Positions 1-10,815 are shown, numbered from the stretch's first letter. The stretch: DNA of 64,000 nt from Ichthyophis bannanicus (GCA_033557465.1 JAWIIG010000039.1:2046001-2110000); one strand, 5' to 3'. A program made the numbers and translations. The notes: a model not told the origin generated them from the sequence alone.

Positions 1-344
1 TCACTGATGCTACGTGCTGATGTGACTGAAATGAGAAAGATAACCTTCCAAGAAAGGAATTTCAAGGAGGTAGTAGCTAAGGGTTCGAAAGGTGGCTTCA
101 TGAGCTGACCAAGAACCAAGTTTAAGTCGCGTGCCACAGGTGGTGGCTTTATGGGAGGCTTAGTTAGCAGAAGGACTCTCATAAATCTTGTTATAAGAGG
201 ATTGGAGGAGATAGGTTGTCCATTTAGGGGCTTGAAGGAAGCTGCAATAGCACTCAAATGGACCCTCACTGAGTTAGTCTTAAGTCCTGCATTGGATAAA
301 TGAAGGAGATACTCCAGTAATGATTCCAGAGGTATGGCAATGGA

Positions 345-699
345 GTTAAGACCACTGTTCCCTCTAAGCTGTGCGCATTTGCGCGCGCACATACTTTACA
401 ACAGAGCGCACAAAAATTACGGCTCTGATTCTGATAGAAAACAACACAGACATCTTAAAATTTAAAAGTTATGATCGTAATTACTAGAAATTTCCCGCTT
501 CATTTAGTAATCGTCTATTTTCATTTAATTTGATTAAAATCAATGTGGTGTACATACTGTATTCTGATGTGTAGTCAAATTTTAAAGTATATAACTCTGA
601 GTGTCGTTATGTGGCACACAAAAATGTAACCTTCCTTCAAAAGCCGATATTTTATGCGCACACAGCCTACAGAAAATTAGAGGGATCATTGGTTAAGAC
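345..699. repeat. 8-bp target-site duplication flanking hAT MITE
   Basis: The octamer GTTAAGAC occurs at 345-352 and again at 692-699, directly abutting the two ends of the inserted element. The uninterrupted DIRS copy D has a single GTTAAGAC at the same place near 35140. An 8-bp duplication is the hallmark of hAT transposition. Confidence 0.93.
353..691 (-). mobile_element. hAT-type MITE (339 bp), copy 1
   Basis: AT-rich non-coding element whose ends are imperfect inverted repeats of about 15 bp (CACTGTTCCCTCTAA at the left, the complement of CAATGATCCCTCTAA at the right). The duplicated octamer GTTAAGAC flanks it. An inverted, closely similar copy lies at 25672-26042. It carries no transposase, so it needs a hAT transposase supplied in trans. 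It interrupts the recombinase gene of DIRS copy A. Confidence 0.9.
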
Positions 700-1458
700 C
701 CTTCTGCGAACACCATATGGTAAACCTTTTCCACTTGAAAGCATAACAGCGTCTTGTGGAAGGCTTCCTGGAAGCAAAAAGGATATTAGGGGAATGGGTG
801 GAAAGGCATACAGGAAATCTTGACCCCAGTAAAGGAGGAAAGCATCCCTGGCCTGAGCCCCCTGAACCGGGGTTCTGGAACAGAACCGGGGAAGTTTGGC
901 ATTCCACGGACTTGCAAAGAGGTCTATGTCCGGGGTTCCCCAAATCTGAAAAATCTTGGCTACCTGGTCTGCATGCAGAGACCACTCGTGTGGAAGCAGA
1001 ACTCGACTGAGTCTGTCTGCCCAAGAGTTTTGTATGCCTGGAAGATACACTGCCAGGAGATGAATCTGATGCTCTCTGGCGAGGGCCCATAGTCGGAAAG
1101 CTTCGCTGAAAAGCAACAGAGAGCCTGTTCCCCCCTGCTTGTTCACATAGAAAATGGCTACTTGATTGTCCGTATGAATGAGGACTGTCTTGTAGCTGAG
1201 CAGGATTTTGAACACTCGAAGAGCAAGGAAGATTGCCCTGAGCTCCAAGAGATTGATATGTAGACGAGTCTCCTGTGGAGACCAGGTGCCTTGGGTGGAG
1301 AGGTCTTGTAGATGAGCTCCCCAACCCATCGGAGAAGCATCTGTCGTGAGAGTTGCCTGGGGTAAGGGTTGTTGAAAAGGGGACCCCAGCAACAGGTTTC
1401 TTGCAGGATCAGCTGTGGACTTGGATAATCTATCCAAGGTGGAGTTGTCAGCATCCAA
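667..1458 (-). pseudogene. Gag C-terminus fused in frame to RNase H of DIRS copy A
   Basis: Open frame of 263 codons made by an internal deletion. The first 20 or so residues are the end of Gag (DNSTLDRLSKSTADPA). The frame then enters RNase H (LTTDAS near residue 37, then TDNQVA and ADRLS) and the conserved region with DIDLFASPWNAKLPRFCSR. The entire RT domain, including YLDDW, is absent. The last residues come from a second deletion junction and the recombinase region in the wrong frame. It is probably a neutral by-product of deletion, although the deletion kept the frame open. Confidence 0.75.
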
Positions 1459-3105
1459 CTCATTGGCCTTCTCCTGTCAATCTTTACCAAACAGGTTCTC
1501 ACCAGTACAAGGAATATTTCCAAGTTTGTCTTGTACCCAGAGCTCCAGATCAGATGCCTGGAGCCAAGCAATTCTACGTGCACCTATAGCAATGGCAGAG
1601 GTTCTGCTTATGCACTCAAAACAGTCAAAAGCTGCATGGTTGACAAACTTAGACACATCCTGGGCAAGTTTGACCAGTGTGAGAAAATCCTGCCTTCTAT
1701 GCTCAGGAAGAAGAGGGCTCAAAATCTCTAAATCACCTGTGATTTCTTTAAGGAACATTCCCATATATAAAATATAGGAACTGATCCTGGCAGAAAGCAT
1801 GGAAGCTTGGAAGACATGACGTCCAAAAGCATCCAAAGTTCTGCACTCACGTCCTGGAGGACTAGAGGCATGTCTCTTTGCACTCTTGATCCTTCTCATA
1901 GTTGACTCCACTACAATAGAGTGGTGAGGAAGCTGAGTTTTCTGGAAACCAGGACAAGGAGGGACTCGATACAGAGTATCCAATCTATGAGAGTGAGGAG
2001 AGGTGGTAAGAGGCGTCTCCCACATTCTTAGCATGAGATCATGCAAGATCTCATGGATGGGCAAGGTAGCTGCCTCCTTGGGAGTTTTAGGATATTGTAA
2101 AATTTCCAACTCCTTTGCTCTGGGCTCTGTTTCAGGGGCCACAGTAATGGACAGACATTGAGCCACCTCCCTGATGAAATCCTGAAAGGAAATGTCCTCT
2201 GCAGGAGACATCCTGAGTTTAGGGGAGGAAAGCTCCTCTGGGAGAAGTATTCCCGCATCGACAGAACTATCAGAATACTCAGATTCCTCTGAGGACTCGA
2301 AGTACCTTCTGTCGGGATGCTCTTGAAGAGCCCGATACCGTACCGACAGAGGGAAATCGGTACTGGTGTAACGGTACCCGAAGGCATTGCATGACTGGGT
2401 ACCGGCAATGCGGACGCCGATGTCGATGCTATCGGTACCGGTACCGGAACCGATACCGGTGCTGGAGTCGGTTCCGGTACTGGTTGAAGTGTCTGACGCG
2501 GTTCCGAGGGTGTCGATGCCGCAAGGAGAGCCGCCAGACTGCGTTCAATAGTCAGGACATTCTGGTCTATCGATGCTGCCGATGCCTGGATGTCGGTACC
2601 AGAGAAGAACGTCGGTACCAGAGAAGAACGCCGGTACCCCAGAGCATGGCACCAGTAGTTCTGCCGAGGTTGAGGCCTCGAGAATGCCCTGGAGCCCCGA
2701 TAATGCTTTGGAAGCCGAAGCCTCCCGTCGGGGTAATTTTGCCGGTGCAGAATCCTCAAGGGCAACGCCAGAGGCATCTCGATGCTTAGAAGGAGATCTA
2801 CCCTTTGAGGACCAGCTAGACTAATGTTTAGTTACCTAAGATCCATGGGAGGAAGACGAAACTCTGGAAGTTGTCGATGCCACCGAAGCTGCATCAGAGG
2901 GAAACAGGGTACTGAGCTTGGCAGCTCGGTTCTGTCGACTTCTCTTGGACATCATGGCACAGGCCATACATTCCGAGATGGAATGGTCAGGACCTAAACA
3001 TTTCAGACACCACTCATGGGTGTCGGTGACGGAGATGGTACCACCACACTTGGTGCACTTTTTAAAACGCAAAAAGGGTTTTTCCATTGTGGAAAAAATT
3101 TTGGG
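1459..3105 (-). pseudogene. DIRS Gag of copy A, frameshifted
   Basis: The N-terminus, starting near 3105, has the conserved KKCTKC and then a CCHC knuckle, WCLKCLGPDHSISEC, at about 2965-3010. A Ser/Lys-rich stretch and a Val/Pro-Ser/Ala low-complexity stretch encoded by repeated GGTACC motifs (2326-2650) follow. Next comes the conserved core (MSPAEDISFQDF near 2211, LPIHEIL, LDTLYRVPPCPGFQKTQLPHHS) and the C-terminal half (PGRECRTLDAFGRHVFQASML, FVNHAAFDCFE). The frame changes between about 2030 and 2330, so the protein is broken. Gag is the presumed nucleocapsid-like structural protein of DIRS elements. Confidence 0.75.
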
Positions 3106-3224
3106 CCTAAGGCCCAAAATGGTGCGTGCACCTGGAAAAAAAATGGGAAAAAAGTACAAAGAAACTTTTGTGTTTTTTTTTTTTAAAGAAAAGAAAGAAA
3201 GAAAGAAAAACCGGCGGTACCAGT

Positions 3225-3476
3225 AAAGCATCGAGGAAGGCAGACGCGACCACAAAAAAGAAGGAAAATTTTCTTCGGTGACAAGAACACGAACTGCTGG
3301 CTCCGCGGAAAACGAAGAACTGGAGAGAGGCAGTTGGGAAAGGCGGGAAGGCAGCACGCAGGCGCTGTGGGATGCTCCCAAAAGCTTTCTAATTTGACGC
3401 TGGGGAGCGTTTCTGCGTAGGCTCCGTTGGTACCGACGATACCCATATGTGAGGACTACATTCCTGCTTGTTCCTG
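3225..3476 (-). repeat. 5' inverted terminal repeat of DIRS copy A
   Basis: It ends with CTTGTTCCTGGAGAT at about 3461-3476 and contains CCCATATGTGAGGACTAC and a GTTGGTACCGACGAT block. The complement of this end recurs in the 3' repeats and internal complementary regions of the other copies. A T-rich and GAAA-rich leader tract lies just inside at 3165-3210. Confidence 0.8.
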
Positions 3477-3810
3477 GAGATCAGTCTTCACATATGGATG
3501 ATGTCGGCACTGTTGAGCCCCACACGGGAACACTCCCCAGTATCCAGTAGAAATGCTTTTGGGAGCAACCTTCAAAGGATGCGAGCCTGCCTTCCCAGCA
3601 ATTCTCCTCAGTCAGGTATAGAACTTAGAAGAAGAAAAAAAAGGCGGCCAAAAGTCCCATTCTACAAATCCCAGGGGAGTATGGTGGGTTGTGAAGACTG
3701 ATTCCTGCTGTCCCTGGAGATCATCTGTTATAGTTGAGTAATTACGCTACCTCGAGAAACAAGTAGGAATGCAGTCTTTACATATGGAACTCACCAGCTC
3801 CCGACTACCA
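3477..3810 (-). repeat. 3' terminal repeat and internal complementary region of DIRS A2
   Basis: CAGTCTTCACATATGGATG (3478 onward), the GGGAACACTCCCCAGTATCC block and AAATGCTTTTGGGAGC are the diverged 3' terminal repeat. The part 3692-3790 (GTGAAGACTGATTCCTGCTG, then CTCGAGAAACAAGTAGG and CAGTCTTTACATATGG) is the complement of both termini joined, the DIRS internal complementary region. About 45 bp of the outermost terminus is missing where it abuts copy A. Confidence 0.7.
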
Positions 3811-3944
3811 TGAAGGAAAGAGAATAAAGGTGCGATTGACGAGGAGAAAACCCCCAAATTGCAACCAGGGTAAAGTAGGGATCCATCAGACCCAGCCTCT
3901 TGAGCACGCTCTTTGTTGAGGTAGCCGGCAGAAACAGAGGGCAA

Positions 3945-4841
3945 GTGGGAAGGAGTTGGAGTTGTCCTGAAGAGGTGTCATAGAACGGCTTGGCCAAAGA
4001 GAACATCCCTACTGGAGTCTTTGTCAAAACAGTAATGGGCAGCAAAAGTATGAATGAAAGACCATGTGGCAAGTCGGCAAATCTCCGAGGAGACAGAGCA
4101 CAGGTTGGCCACCATGGTGGCCATTGCTCAGACGTTATGAGCCGTGACATGACCCTCTAAGAAAAGTCCATCTTTTGCATGAGCAAAGGAAATGCAGTTA
4201 GAAATCCAGTTAGAAAGAGTACGCTTTGTGACTGGTAGGCCCAAGTGACTAGGGTCAAATATCACAAAAAGTTGAGAGGACTGTCGAAGAGCCTTAGTTC
4301 TTTCTAAATAATAGGCCAAAGCTCTCTTGCAATCTAGGGTATGCAATGCAGCTTCGGCCCGACAAGAATGAGATCATGGAAAGAAGGTTAAGATGTAAGG
4401 GGAAAACCATCTTTGGAAGGAACTTGGGATATGTTTGACCTACCATCCCTATCATCGTGGAAGCGTGTGTAAGGAGCATAATCCATTAGAGCTTGCAACT
4501 TACTGACTCGATGAGCTGTGAGAATAATCAAGAAAATAACCTTCCAAGTGAGGAACAAAGAAGCTGTGATGAGAGCTTCAAAGGGAGGTCTGAGCAATTG
4601 AGCAAGGACAACACTGAGGTCCCAAGCTACTGAAGATAGCCAGATTGGTGGCCTTGTTACGAGAAGGCCTCACATGAAGCGTGCTACTTGAGGATGAACC
4701 AAGACAAGTTGACCTGCGATTGAACGGTGAGAGGCTGAAATGGTGTCAAGGTGGACTTAGAGTTAGTTTTTAGACCTGTCCTGGAAAGATGGAGAAGATA
4801 TTGAAGAAGAGACTCCACTGGACAAATAAAGGAACTGAGAT
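3945..4841 (-). pseudogene. Tyrosine recombinase remnant of DIRS A2
   Basis: Recognisable pieces are LDCKRALAYYLERT, FVIFDPSHLGLPVTKRT, the His-x-x-Arg block GHVTAHNV (about 4128-4150) and upstream pieces around RVSKLQALM (about 4490). The frame shifts several times and the block corresponding to the nucleophilic Tyr is scrambled. The gene is dead. Confidence 0.7.
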
Positions 4842-5516
4842 CATAAGAACAAAAGAGCATAAGATATGCCATACTGGGTCAGACCAAGGTCCATCAAGCC
4901 CAGTATCCTGTTTCCAACAGTGGCCAATCTAGGTCATACGTACCTAGCCGTTTCCCAAAAGACACAGGTTCCACAATGCTTGTATTGGGCCAAGCATTGA
5001 TATTGTGGGTCCCTTTTTAATAATGGTTGATGGACCTTTCCTCCTGGAACTTGTCCAAACCTTTTTTGAACCCAGCTACACTAACAGCCTTTACTACATC
5101 CTCCAGTAACAAATTCCGGAGTTTGATTACACGTTGAGTGAAAAAATATTTTCTCTTATTTGTCTTAAATAGTTTACCCTGTAGCTTCATTGCATGCCCC
5201 CTAATCTTTCTATATTCTGATAACATAAACAATCGATCTACGTTTACCCATTCCACTCCATTCATTAATTTATAGACTTCTATCATATCTCCCCTCAAAT
5301 GACTCTTTTCCAGGTTAAAGAGCCCTAACCTTTTTAGCCTTTCTTCATAGGTATCCTTCCATCCCTTTTACCATTTTGGTGGCTCCTCTCTGAACCTTTT
5401 CTAATAATGCTACATTTTTTTTTAAGATACGGCGACCAGAATTTCACACAATATTCAAGGTTCTATGGAATGATACAGAGGCATTATAATATCGTTTATT
5501 TTATTTTCCAATTCCA
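4842..5516 (-). mobile_element. CR1 LINE 3' fragment (family 1)
   Basis: The 3' terminus is at the left (CATAAGAAC, then GATATGCCATACTGGGTCAG, a CR1 3' end shared with the copies at 8797, 29483, 37017 and 56589). Upstream is the RT C-terminal domain on the minus strand ([43 protein letters not shown]). It is truncated on the 5' side near 5516. 5517-5590 shows no clear match. Confidence 0.85.
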
Positions 5517-5589
5517 TTTAAAAGTGTACGTGGATTCTTTTCCAGACGCTAGTAAAACCTCCTTCACTTTCTATGGAAGTTCGAAATGA

Positions 5590-5800
5590 GATAAGGCTAG
5601 GCTTTCAGCAGACACGCTGTCAACCATAGTGCTCTCAGATTGTGGCGAAGGAGCAATCTCTGGTCCTGTGATAGGAGATTGAGAGCGCAGCAAAGTCTAA
5701 GAGGTTGGTTTTGCACTAGTTGAAGAAGTAAAGGAAACCAGAGCTCATGTGACCAGAATCGGGCAATAAGGATCATCAAGACGACTAGATAGGTCATGTG
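5590..5800 (-). pseudogene. DIRS A2 RNase H to recombinase linker remnant
   Basis: The minus-strand reading ELWFPLLLQLVQNQPL, LNLLSQDQ and LRALWLTACLLKA matches the conserved tail of the RT-RNase H ORF in copies D (ending 35270) and F (ending 45828). It is broken upstream. Confidence 0.6.
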
Positions 5801-6480
5801 GTCCTTTTCTGCCATCATGTTTCCATGTTGGCAGAAACAGACCACAAGACAAGACAAGAGGGCTGAATGAATCTCTCTGTCTGCTTTCCCAGAATTCTCT
5901 CTGAAAACCATCTTGTAAGGAACGCATTAGAAAGTCTGTATATGTGTATGTACTATGAACCTTCAGATTGCTGATAAAGATAAATTTCAGAGATGAAAAC
6001 ATTCCTGATTTCAGTTTGGAGGAACACCTAAAAAAACAGATAAATGTTTAAGTACTATGAATTTATCTAGTTTATCCTGATGCTACCAAATGTGATTCTT
6101 ATAGTACTATATTTATGCAGATGTCCAGTTTATAGATAAGCAATAAGAAGATGAGTAAACATTACTGTTTCTTTTGAACTTGCATTGCCCTTAAGTTTGC
6201 TGGAATTTTGGACAGAGGCTGATCTGAAATTGCTTTGTTCCCAAGCATAAAGATCACATTTAGTGGAAAGATGGAACTGAATTCCCAGAATATATGAGAA
6301 TATTTGTAATGTTATTTACAAATAAAACAATAACACTAATTTGAGCTGATTGGAGAAAACAAAATCTTGCTGGTCAGCAACGACCCAGGAGAAGTTTGGG
6401 AGAGAGAGAGAGAGGCAGAAGGTGAGGCCACAGCCTAGGAAAAGGCAATAAATATGATGCTGCTAATGTGGTGATCCGGG
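5800..6480. other. Unassigned AT-rich stretch
   Basis: There is no convincing coding frame, terminal repeat or similarity to other parts of the window. A short purine stretch of GA repeats lies near 6403-6415. It sits between recognisable pieces of DIRS A2, so it is probably an undetected insertion or decayed element sequence. Confidence 0.4.
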
Positions 6481-6651
6481 CCTTGAGATCTAGAGAACAA
6501 AGCCAATCCTGACCCTGAAGATATGGCAGCAGAGTTCCTATAGAAATCATCTTGAATTTCTCTTTGAACAGGAATTTGTTAAATTCTCTGAAGTCTTAAA
6601 TAGGTCTGTATCCCCCTGTTTTCTTTGGGATAAGGAAATAGGGGGAGTAAA
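6481..6651 (-). pseudogene. RT remnant of DIRS A2, left of the DIRS B insertion
   Basis: The sequence CTTGAGATCTAGAGAACAAA, then CCAATCCTGACCCTGAAG and GGTCTGTATCCCCCTGTTTT matches the RT (QDWLCSLDLKD to PKKTGG) of copies B, D and F. It stops at GGGGGAGTAAA, where DIRS B begins, and resumes at 15681 with ACCCTGTACC. Confidence 0.8.
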
Positions 6652-6860
6652 GCACAGTTACTTACCTGTAACAGGTGATCTCTGGGAACAGCAGGAATAA
6701 GTCTTCACATATGGGTACGTCAGTACCGACAGAGCCTGCGCGGGAACGCTCCCCAGCTTCCCAAAAAGGAAAGCTTTTGGGAGCATCCCACAGCGCCTGC
6801 GCGCTGCCTTCCCGCCTTTCCTAACCGCCTCTCCTCAGTTCGAGTTTTAAAGCTGAGACA
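6652..6860 (-). repeat. 3' inverted terminal repeat of DIRS B
   Basis: About 180 bp of this repeat (AGTCTTCACATATGGGTACG, GCGCGGGAACGCTCCCCAGC, GGAAAGCTTTTGGGAGC, CTTCCCGCCTTTCCTAACCG) is the near-perfect complement of the 5' repeat at 15500-15680. The outermost 40 bp differ between the two ends, as usual in DIRS elements. Confidence 0.88.
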
Positions 6861-6922
6861 AAGAGAGAGAGAGGAAAGGAAAGATAGAGAGTGAGATACA
6901 ACTCCAAGGGGAGAGGGTGGGT

Positions 6923-7025
6923 TGTGAAGACTTATTCCTGCAGTTCCCAGAGATCACCTGTTACAGGTAAGTAACTGTGCTATCTCCAGGAACAAGCAGG
7001 AATGAGTCTTCACATATGGGGACTC
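6923..7025 (-). repeat. Internal complementary region of DIRS B
   Basis: GTGAAGACTTATTCCTGCAG, then AGAGATCACCTGTTACAGG and TAAGTAACTGTGC is the complement of the element's 3' terminus. It is immediately followed by TATCTCCAGGAACAAGCAGG and TCTTCACATATGGG, the complement of its 5' terminus. In DIRS models this region templates closure of the circular DNA intermediate. Confidence 0.9.
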
Positions 7026-7134
7026 CCTAGCTAAAGATGCCTGGGAGATCCCCAAGGTTATGAGACCCTAGGAAGGGTTCTACCTCCTCCTATGGATCTC
7101 AGGCATCCATCCAGGGAAGGAGGGTAGGAGTTGA

Positions 7135-8718
7135 TTAAGAATGGAACAGATGTTTGAGAACAGCCTGACCAAACAAGGCATCCTGGCGGGAGTCCTTGTC
7201 CAAGCAGTAATGGGCTGTGAAGGTATGAACCGAGGCCCAGGTGGCCGCTCGACAGATCTGGTCGATAGACACAGAATTTAGATGAGCCATAGAGGCTGCC
7301 ATGGCCCTCACATTATGAGCTGTGACATGGCTCTCCAGAGAAAGGTTCTTACTCTGGTAGGCAAAAGAAATACACTGAGCAATCCAATTGGACAGTGTTC
7401 TTTTAGAGACTGGAAGTCCCAAATGAGAGGGATCAAAAGCAACAAAGAGTTGGGAAGACTTTCTATGTTGCTGTGTCCTTTGTAAGTAAAAGGCAAGAGC
7501 TCTCTTACAATCCAGAGTATGAAGATTCCTCTCTGCACTTGATGCATGAGGAGCTGGAAAAAAGACAGGTAAATATACCTCTTGATTAAGATGAAAAGGT
7601 GAGATCACTTTAGGCATAAAGTGTGGATTGGTCCTAAGGACTACTTTATCATGATGGAACCTTGTATAAGGTGGATTAGCCACTAAGGCCTGCAGTTCAC
7701 TGATGCGGCGAGCTGAGGTGACTGCAATGAGGAACATAACCTTCCAGGAAATAAATTTCAAGGAGGTGGTGGCTAAGGGTTCAAAAGGTGGCTTCATAAG
7801 CTGACCAAGAACCAGATTTAAGTCCCATGCCACCGGAGGAGGCCTAATGGGAGGTTTAGTTAAAGTTATGCCTCTCATGAATCTTGCAATAAGAGGATGA
7901 GAGGAAATAGGCTGTCCATTGATAGCCTTAAGGGATGCTGCAATAGCACTTAAATGGACCCTTACAGAATTCGTCTTAAGGCCTGCATTGGAAAGATGCA
8001 GGAGATATTCCAATAGAGAATTCAAAGGTAGTGCTAGAGGGTCAAGACCCTTTTCAGTACACCAAATGGAAAACCTTTTCCATTTAAAAGCATAGGAACG
8101 TCTAGTAGAAGGTTTTCTGGAAGCATGGAGGATATCCTTCACTTGCTGAGAAAGATTCCAGCCTTGAAGGTCTAGGCCTTCAGTAACCAAGCCCTGAGGT
8201 GAAGGGACTTGGGGTTTGGGTGCCATAAAGTCCCCGCCTCCTGGGAGAGATGATCTGGAGCAGCTCCTAAGTCCAGGGAGGAGGCTTGGGAGAGATGCAG
8301 AAGTAGAGGGTACCACACTTGGCGTGGCCAGCGTGGAGCTATGAGGATCATAGATCCTTGATCCCTCTGGAGTTTGAACAGAGTCTTGGGAATCAAGGGA
8401 ATGGGTGGAAAGGCATACAGGAAGCCTTGACCCCAGTGAAGGAGGAAGGCATCCTTGGCCTGAACTCCCTGACACGGAATTCTGGAACAGAACCGGGGAA
8501 GTTTGGCATTCCACGGACTTGCAAAGAGGTCTATGTCCGGGGTTCCCCATTCTTGGAAGATTCTGAGTACCTGATCCATGTGCAGGGACTATTCGTGTGT
8601 AAGCAGAACGCGACTGAGTCTGTCTGCCCAAGAGTTTTGGATTCCTGGGAGGTATACGGCCAGGAGATGGATTTGATGCTCTCTGGCGAAGGCCCACAAT
8701 CTTAAAGCTTCGTTGCAA
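7135..8718 (-). CDS. Tyrosine recombinase ORF of DIRS B
   Basis: Open frame of 527 codons. The recombinase proper starts near residue 175 (QQVKDILHASRKPSTRRSYA) and runs to the C-terminus. Expected catalytic residues are visible: the first Arg in SARRISELQAL, the His-x-x-Arg block TAHNVRAMAAS and the nucleophilic Tyr in AHYCLDKDS (codon at 7207-7209). This enzyme is thought to integrate the circular DIRS DNA, replacing the DDE integrase of LTR elements. The first 170 or so residues are the recombinase frame read across the end of the RNase H ORF, rich in Ser, Pro, Gln and Arg. The CR1 at 8797 cuts off the upstream part. The frame is intact over the whole catalytic domain, so this is one of the best-preserved genes here. 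Confidence 0.85.
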   Translation of the reverse strand: MQRSFKIVGLRQRASNPSPGRIPPRNPKLLGRQTQSRSAYTRIVPAHGSGTQNLPRMGNPGHRPLCKSVECQTSPVLFQNSVSGSSGQGCLPPSLGSRLPVCLSTHSLDSQDSVQTPEGSRIYDPHSSTLATPSVVPSTSASLPSLLPGLRSCSRSSLPGGGDFMAPKPQVPSPQGLVTEGLDLQGWNLSQQVKDILHASRKPSTRRSYAFKWKRFSIWCTEKGLDPLALPLNSLLEYLLHLSNAGLKTNSVRVHLSAIAASLKAINGQPISSHPLIARFMRGITLTKPPIRPPPVAWDLNLVLGQLMKPPFEPLATTSLKFISWKVMFLIAVTSARRISELQALVANPPYTRFHHDKVVLRTNPHFMPKVISPFHLNQEVYLPVFFPAPHASSAERNLHTLDCKRALAFYLQRTQQHRKSSQLFVAFDPSHLGLPVSKRTLSNWIAQCISFAYQSKNLSLESHVTAHNVRAMAASMAHLNSVSIDQICRAATWASVHTFTAHYCLDKDSRQDALFGQAVLKHLFHS

Positions 8719-8796
8719 AGCGACAGAGAGCCAGTTCCTCCTTGTTTGTTTATGTAAAACATGGCTACTTGATTGTCCGTACGAATGAGGACTGTC
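8172..8796 (-). pseudogene. RNase H domain C-terminal part of DIRS B
   Basis: The minus-strand frame reads TDNQVAMFYINKQGG, LRLWAFAREHQIHLLAVYLPG and ADRLSRVLLTHE, then, after a frame break near 8583, RIFQEWGTPDIDLFAS down to RAWLLKA at 8172. It is the downstream half of RT-RNase H. The upstream half lies beyond the CR1, at 10039-10520. It overlaps the recombinase ORF in another frame. Confidence 0.75.
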
Positions 8797-10038
8797 ATAA
8801 GAACATAAGATATGCCATACTGGGTCAGACCAAGGTCCATCAAGCGCAGTATTCCGTTTCCAACAGTGGCCAATCTAGGTCATATGTACCTAGCAGTTTC
8901 CCCAACAGACACAAGTTCCACAATGCTTGTACTGGGTCAAGCATTGATATCTTCGGTCACTTCTTAATAATGGTTTATGGACCTTTCCTCCAGGAACTTG
9001 TCCAAACCTTTTTTAAACCCAGCTACACTAACAGCCTTTACTACATCCTCCGGTAACAAATTCCAAAGTTTGATTATACGTTGAGTGAAAAAATATTTTC
9101 TTTTATTAGTCTTAAATATTTTACCCTGTAGCTTCATTGCATGTCCCCTAGTCTTTCTATATCCTGATAAGGTAAACAATCGATCTACGTTTACCCGTTC
9201 CACTCCGTTCATTAATTTATAGACTTCTATCATATCTCCCCTCAGCCGTCTCTTTTCCAGGTTAAAGAGCCCTAACCTTTTTAGCCTTTCTTCATAGGAG
9301 TATCCTTCCATCCCCTTTACCATTTTGGTGGCTCTTCTCTGTACCTTTTCTAAAATCGCTATATCCTTTTTAAGATACGGCGACCAGAATTGCACACAAT
9401 ATTCAAGGTGCGGTCTCACCAAGGAACAATATAGAGGCATTATAATATCTTTTGTTTTATTTTCCATTCCTTTCCTTATCATACCTAGGATTCTATTTGC
9501 TCTCTTGGCCGCCGCTGCACACTGGGTCGAGGGTTTTAACATGGTATCCACAATGACGCCTAAATCTTTTTCCTGGGTGGTGGTTCCTAATGTGGAACCT
9601 TGCATCGTGTAACCATAGTTTGGGTTGTTCTTCCCTAGGTGCATAACCTTGCACTTGTCCACATTAAATTTCATCTGCCATTTTGATGCCCAGTCTTCCA
9701 ATTTATCAAGATCCTCTTGCAATTTTTCACAATCCTCTTGGGTTTTTAACAACTTTAAATAGTTTTGTGTCATCTGCAAATTTGATAACCTCACTCGTTA
9801 TTCCACTTTCCAGGTCATTTATGAATATGTCAAAAAGCAGCGGACCCAGCACAGATCCCTGGGGTACACCACTATTCACCTTTCTCCATTGGGAAAATTG
9901 GCCATTTAGCCCTACCCTCTGCTTTCTATCTTTTAACCAGTTCCTGATCCACAATAGTACACTGCCTCCTATCCCATGACTCTTTAGTTTTGCCAAAAGC
10001 TTCTGATGAGGGACCTTGTCAAAGGCTTTCTGAAAGTC
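8797..10038 (-). mobile_element. CR1 LINE (family 1), 5'-truncated
   Basis: The 3' end at the left is ATAAGAACATAAGATATGCC. The 5' truncation at the right lies inside RT motif A (FQKAFDKVPHQ). The host DIRS text ACTGTC/TTGTAGCTG is continuous across the insertion, as copies A (1190) and D (35890) show, with no evident target duplication. The RT frame is open for 276 codons at 8964-9794 (FADDTKL begins upstream of it, then [37 protein letters not shown]). Confidence 0.9.
8964..9990 (-). pseudogene. CR1 reverse transcriptase C-terminal part
   Basis: The upstream frame, ending at 9727, contains the motif A remnant FDKVPHQ, motif [15 protein letters not shown] and motif [13 protein letters not shown] frameshift near 9745 then leads into 276 open codons with the thumb and C-terminal domain. 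It ends at SINHY with its natural stop near 8964. The 5' truncation removes the palm N-terminus and all of the endonuclease. Confidence 0.8.
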
Positions 10039-10524
10039 TTGTAGCTGAGCAGGGTATGAAAGACCTTGAGAGCTAGAAAAACTGCTCAAAGCTCCAAGTG
10101 GTTGATATGAAGAGAAGTCTCCTGTGGAGACCAAGTGCCTTGAGTGGAGAGGCATTGTAGATGAGCTCCCCAACCTGTTTGGGAGGCATCTGTTGTGAGG
10201 GTTGCCTGGGGCAACAACTGTTGGAAGGGGGACCCCAGCAACAGATTTTGGGTGGAACTCCACCATTGGAGAGACCAAAAGAGACGTTTGGAGGTTGCTA
10301 TTTGGTCTGAGAGCGCTCCTGATGCTTGCGTCCACTGGGTGGACAAAGTCCATTGAGCTGCTCTCATGTGTAGGCGGGCATAGGGTACCACATGCACTGT
10401 GGAAGCCATGTGGCCTAGCAGTTGTAGCATCTCCCGGGCAGTTAAGTGGTTCTTTGACTGAATCTGGGAGGCTAACTGCACTAGACGTTGGCAACAGGCC
10501 TGAGGAAGGTAGGCCCTTGCAGTG
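10039..10524 (-). pseudogene. RT-RNase H middle part of DIRS B
   Basis: Minus-strand frame ending at 10086 with TAREMLQLLGHMASTVHVVPY, LHMRAAQWTLSTQWTQASGAL, LTTDASQTGWGAHLQCLSTQ and HINHLEL. LTTDAS carries the first RNase H Asp. It is cut on the right by the LTR at 10525 and on the left by the CR1 at 10038. Confidence 0.75.
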
Positions 10525-10815
10525 TGTCAGACGGCTGCCTGGGTGTGAAGCTTCACAGTCTTGGCAAGTGCATATATCTATATGATTTGCAAGGTATTGT
10601 GGGCAATGTAGTTCATTCACTCCAGACACAGCTGCTGACAATAATTTAGTTGTGCTCTTGGGTAAAGCCAATAAGATATTTATTTATGGGGTTATTTCTC
10701 CCAACACAGATATGCTTGGTAGCACATAAACCAGGTTACTTGCTTTCAGTGTTAAACTTGAAAAAAACAAAATAAAAATCAGGAAAACATTCAAACTTGT
10801 CAGGCATTAGCTAAT

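Larger units (their letters stand above)
1..3476 (-). mobile_element. DIRS retrotransposon copy A, internally deleted, 3' part outside window
   Basis: Reading the minus strand from right to left there is a 5' inverted terminal repeat (about 3225-3476), a leader, Gag (about 1404-3105), RNase H (about 784-1404) and the N-terminal half of a tyrosine recombinase (about 1-344 and 692-783). The whole RT domain is missing: Gag C-terminal sequence joins RNase H near 1404. A second deletion near 783 removes the RNase H to recombinase linker. Comparison with copies D (34233-37016) and F (44333-49922) shows both gaps. The element is split by a hAT MITE at 353-691. Its recombinase C-terminus and 3' terminus lie left of the window. 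It is non-autonomous. Confidence 0.85.
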
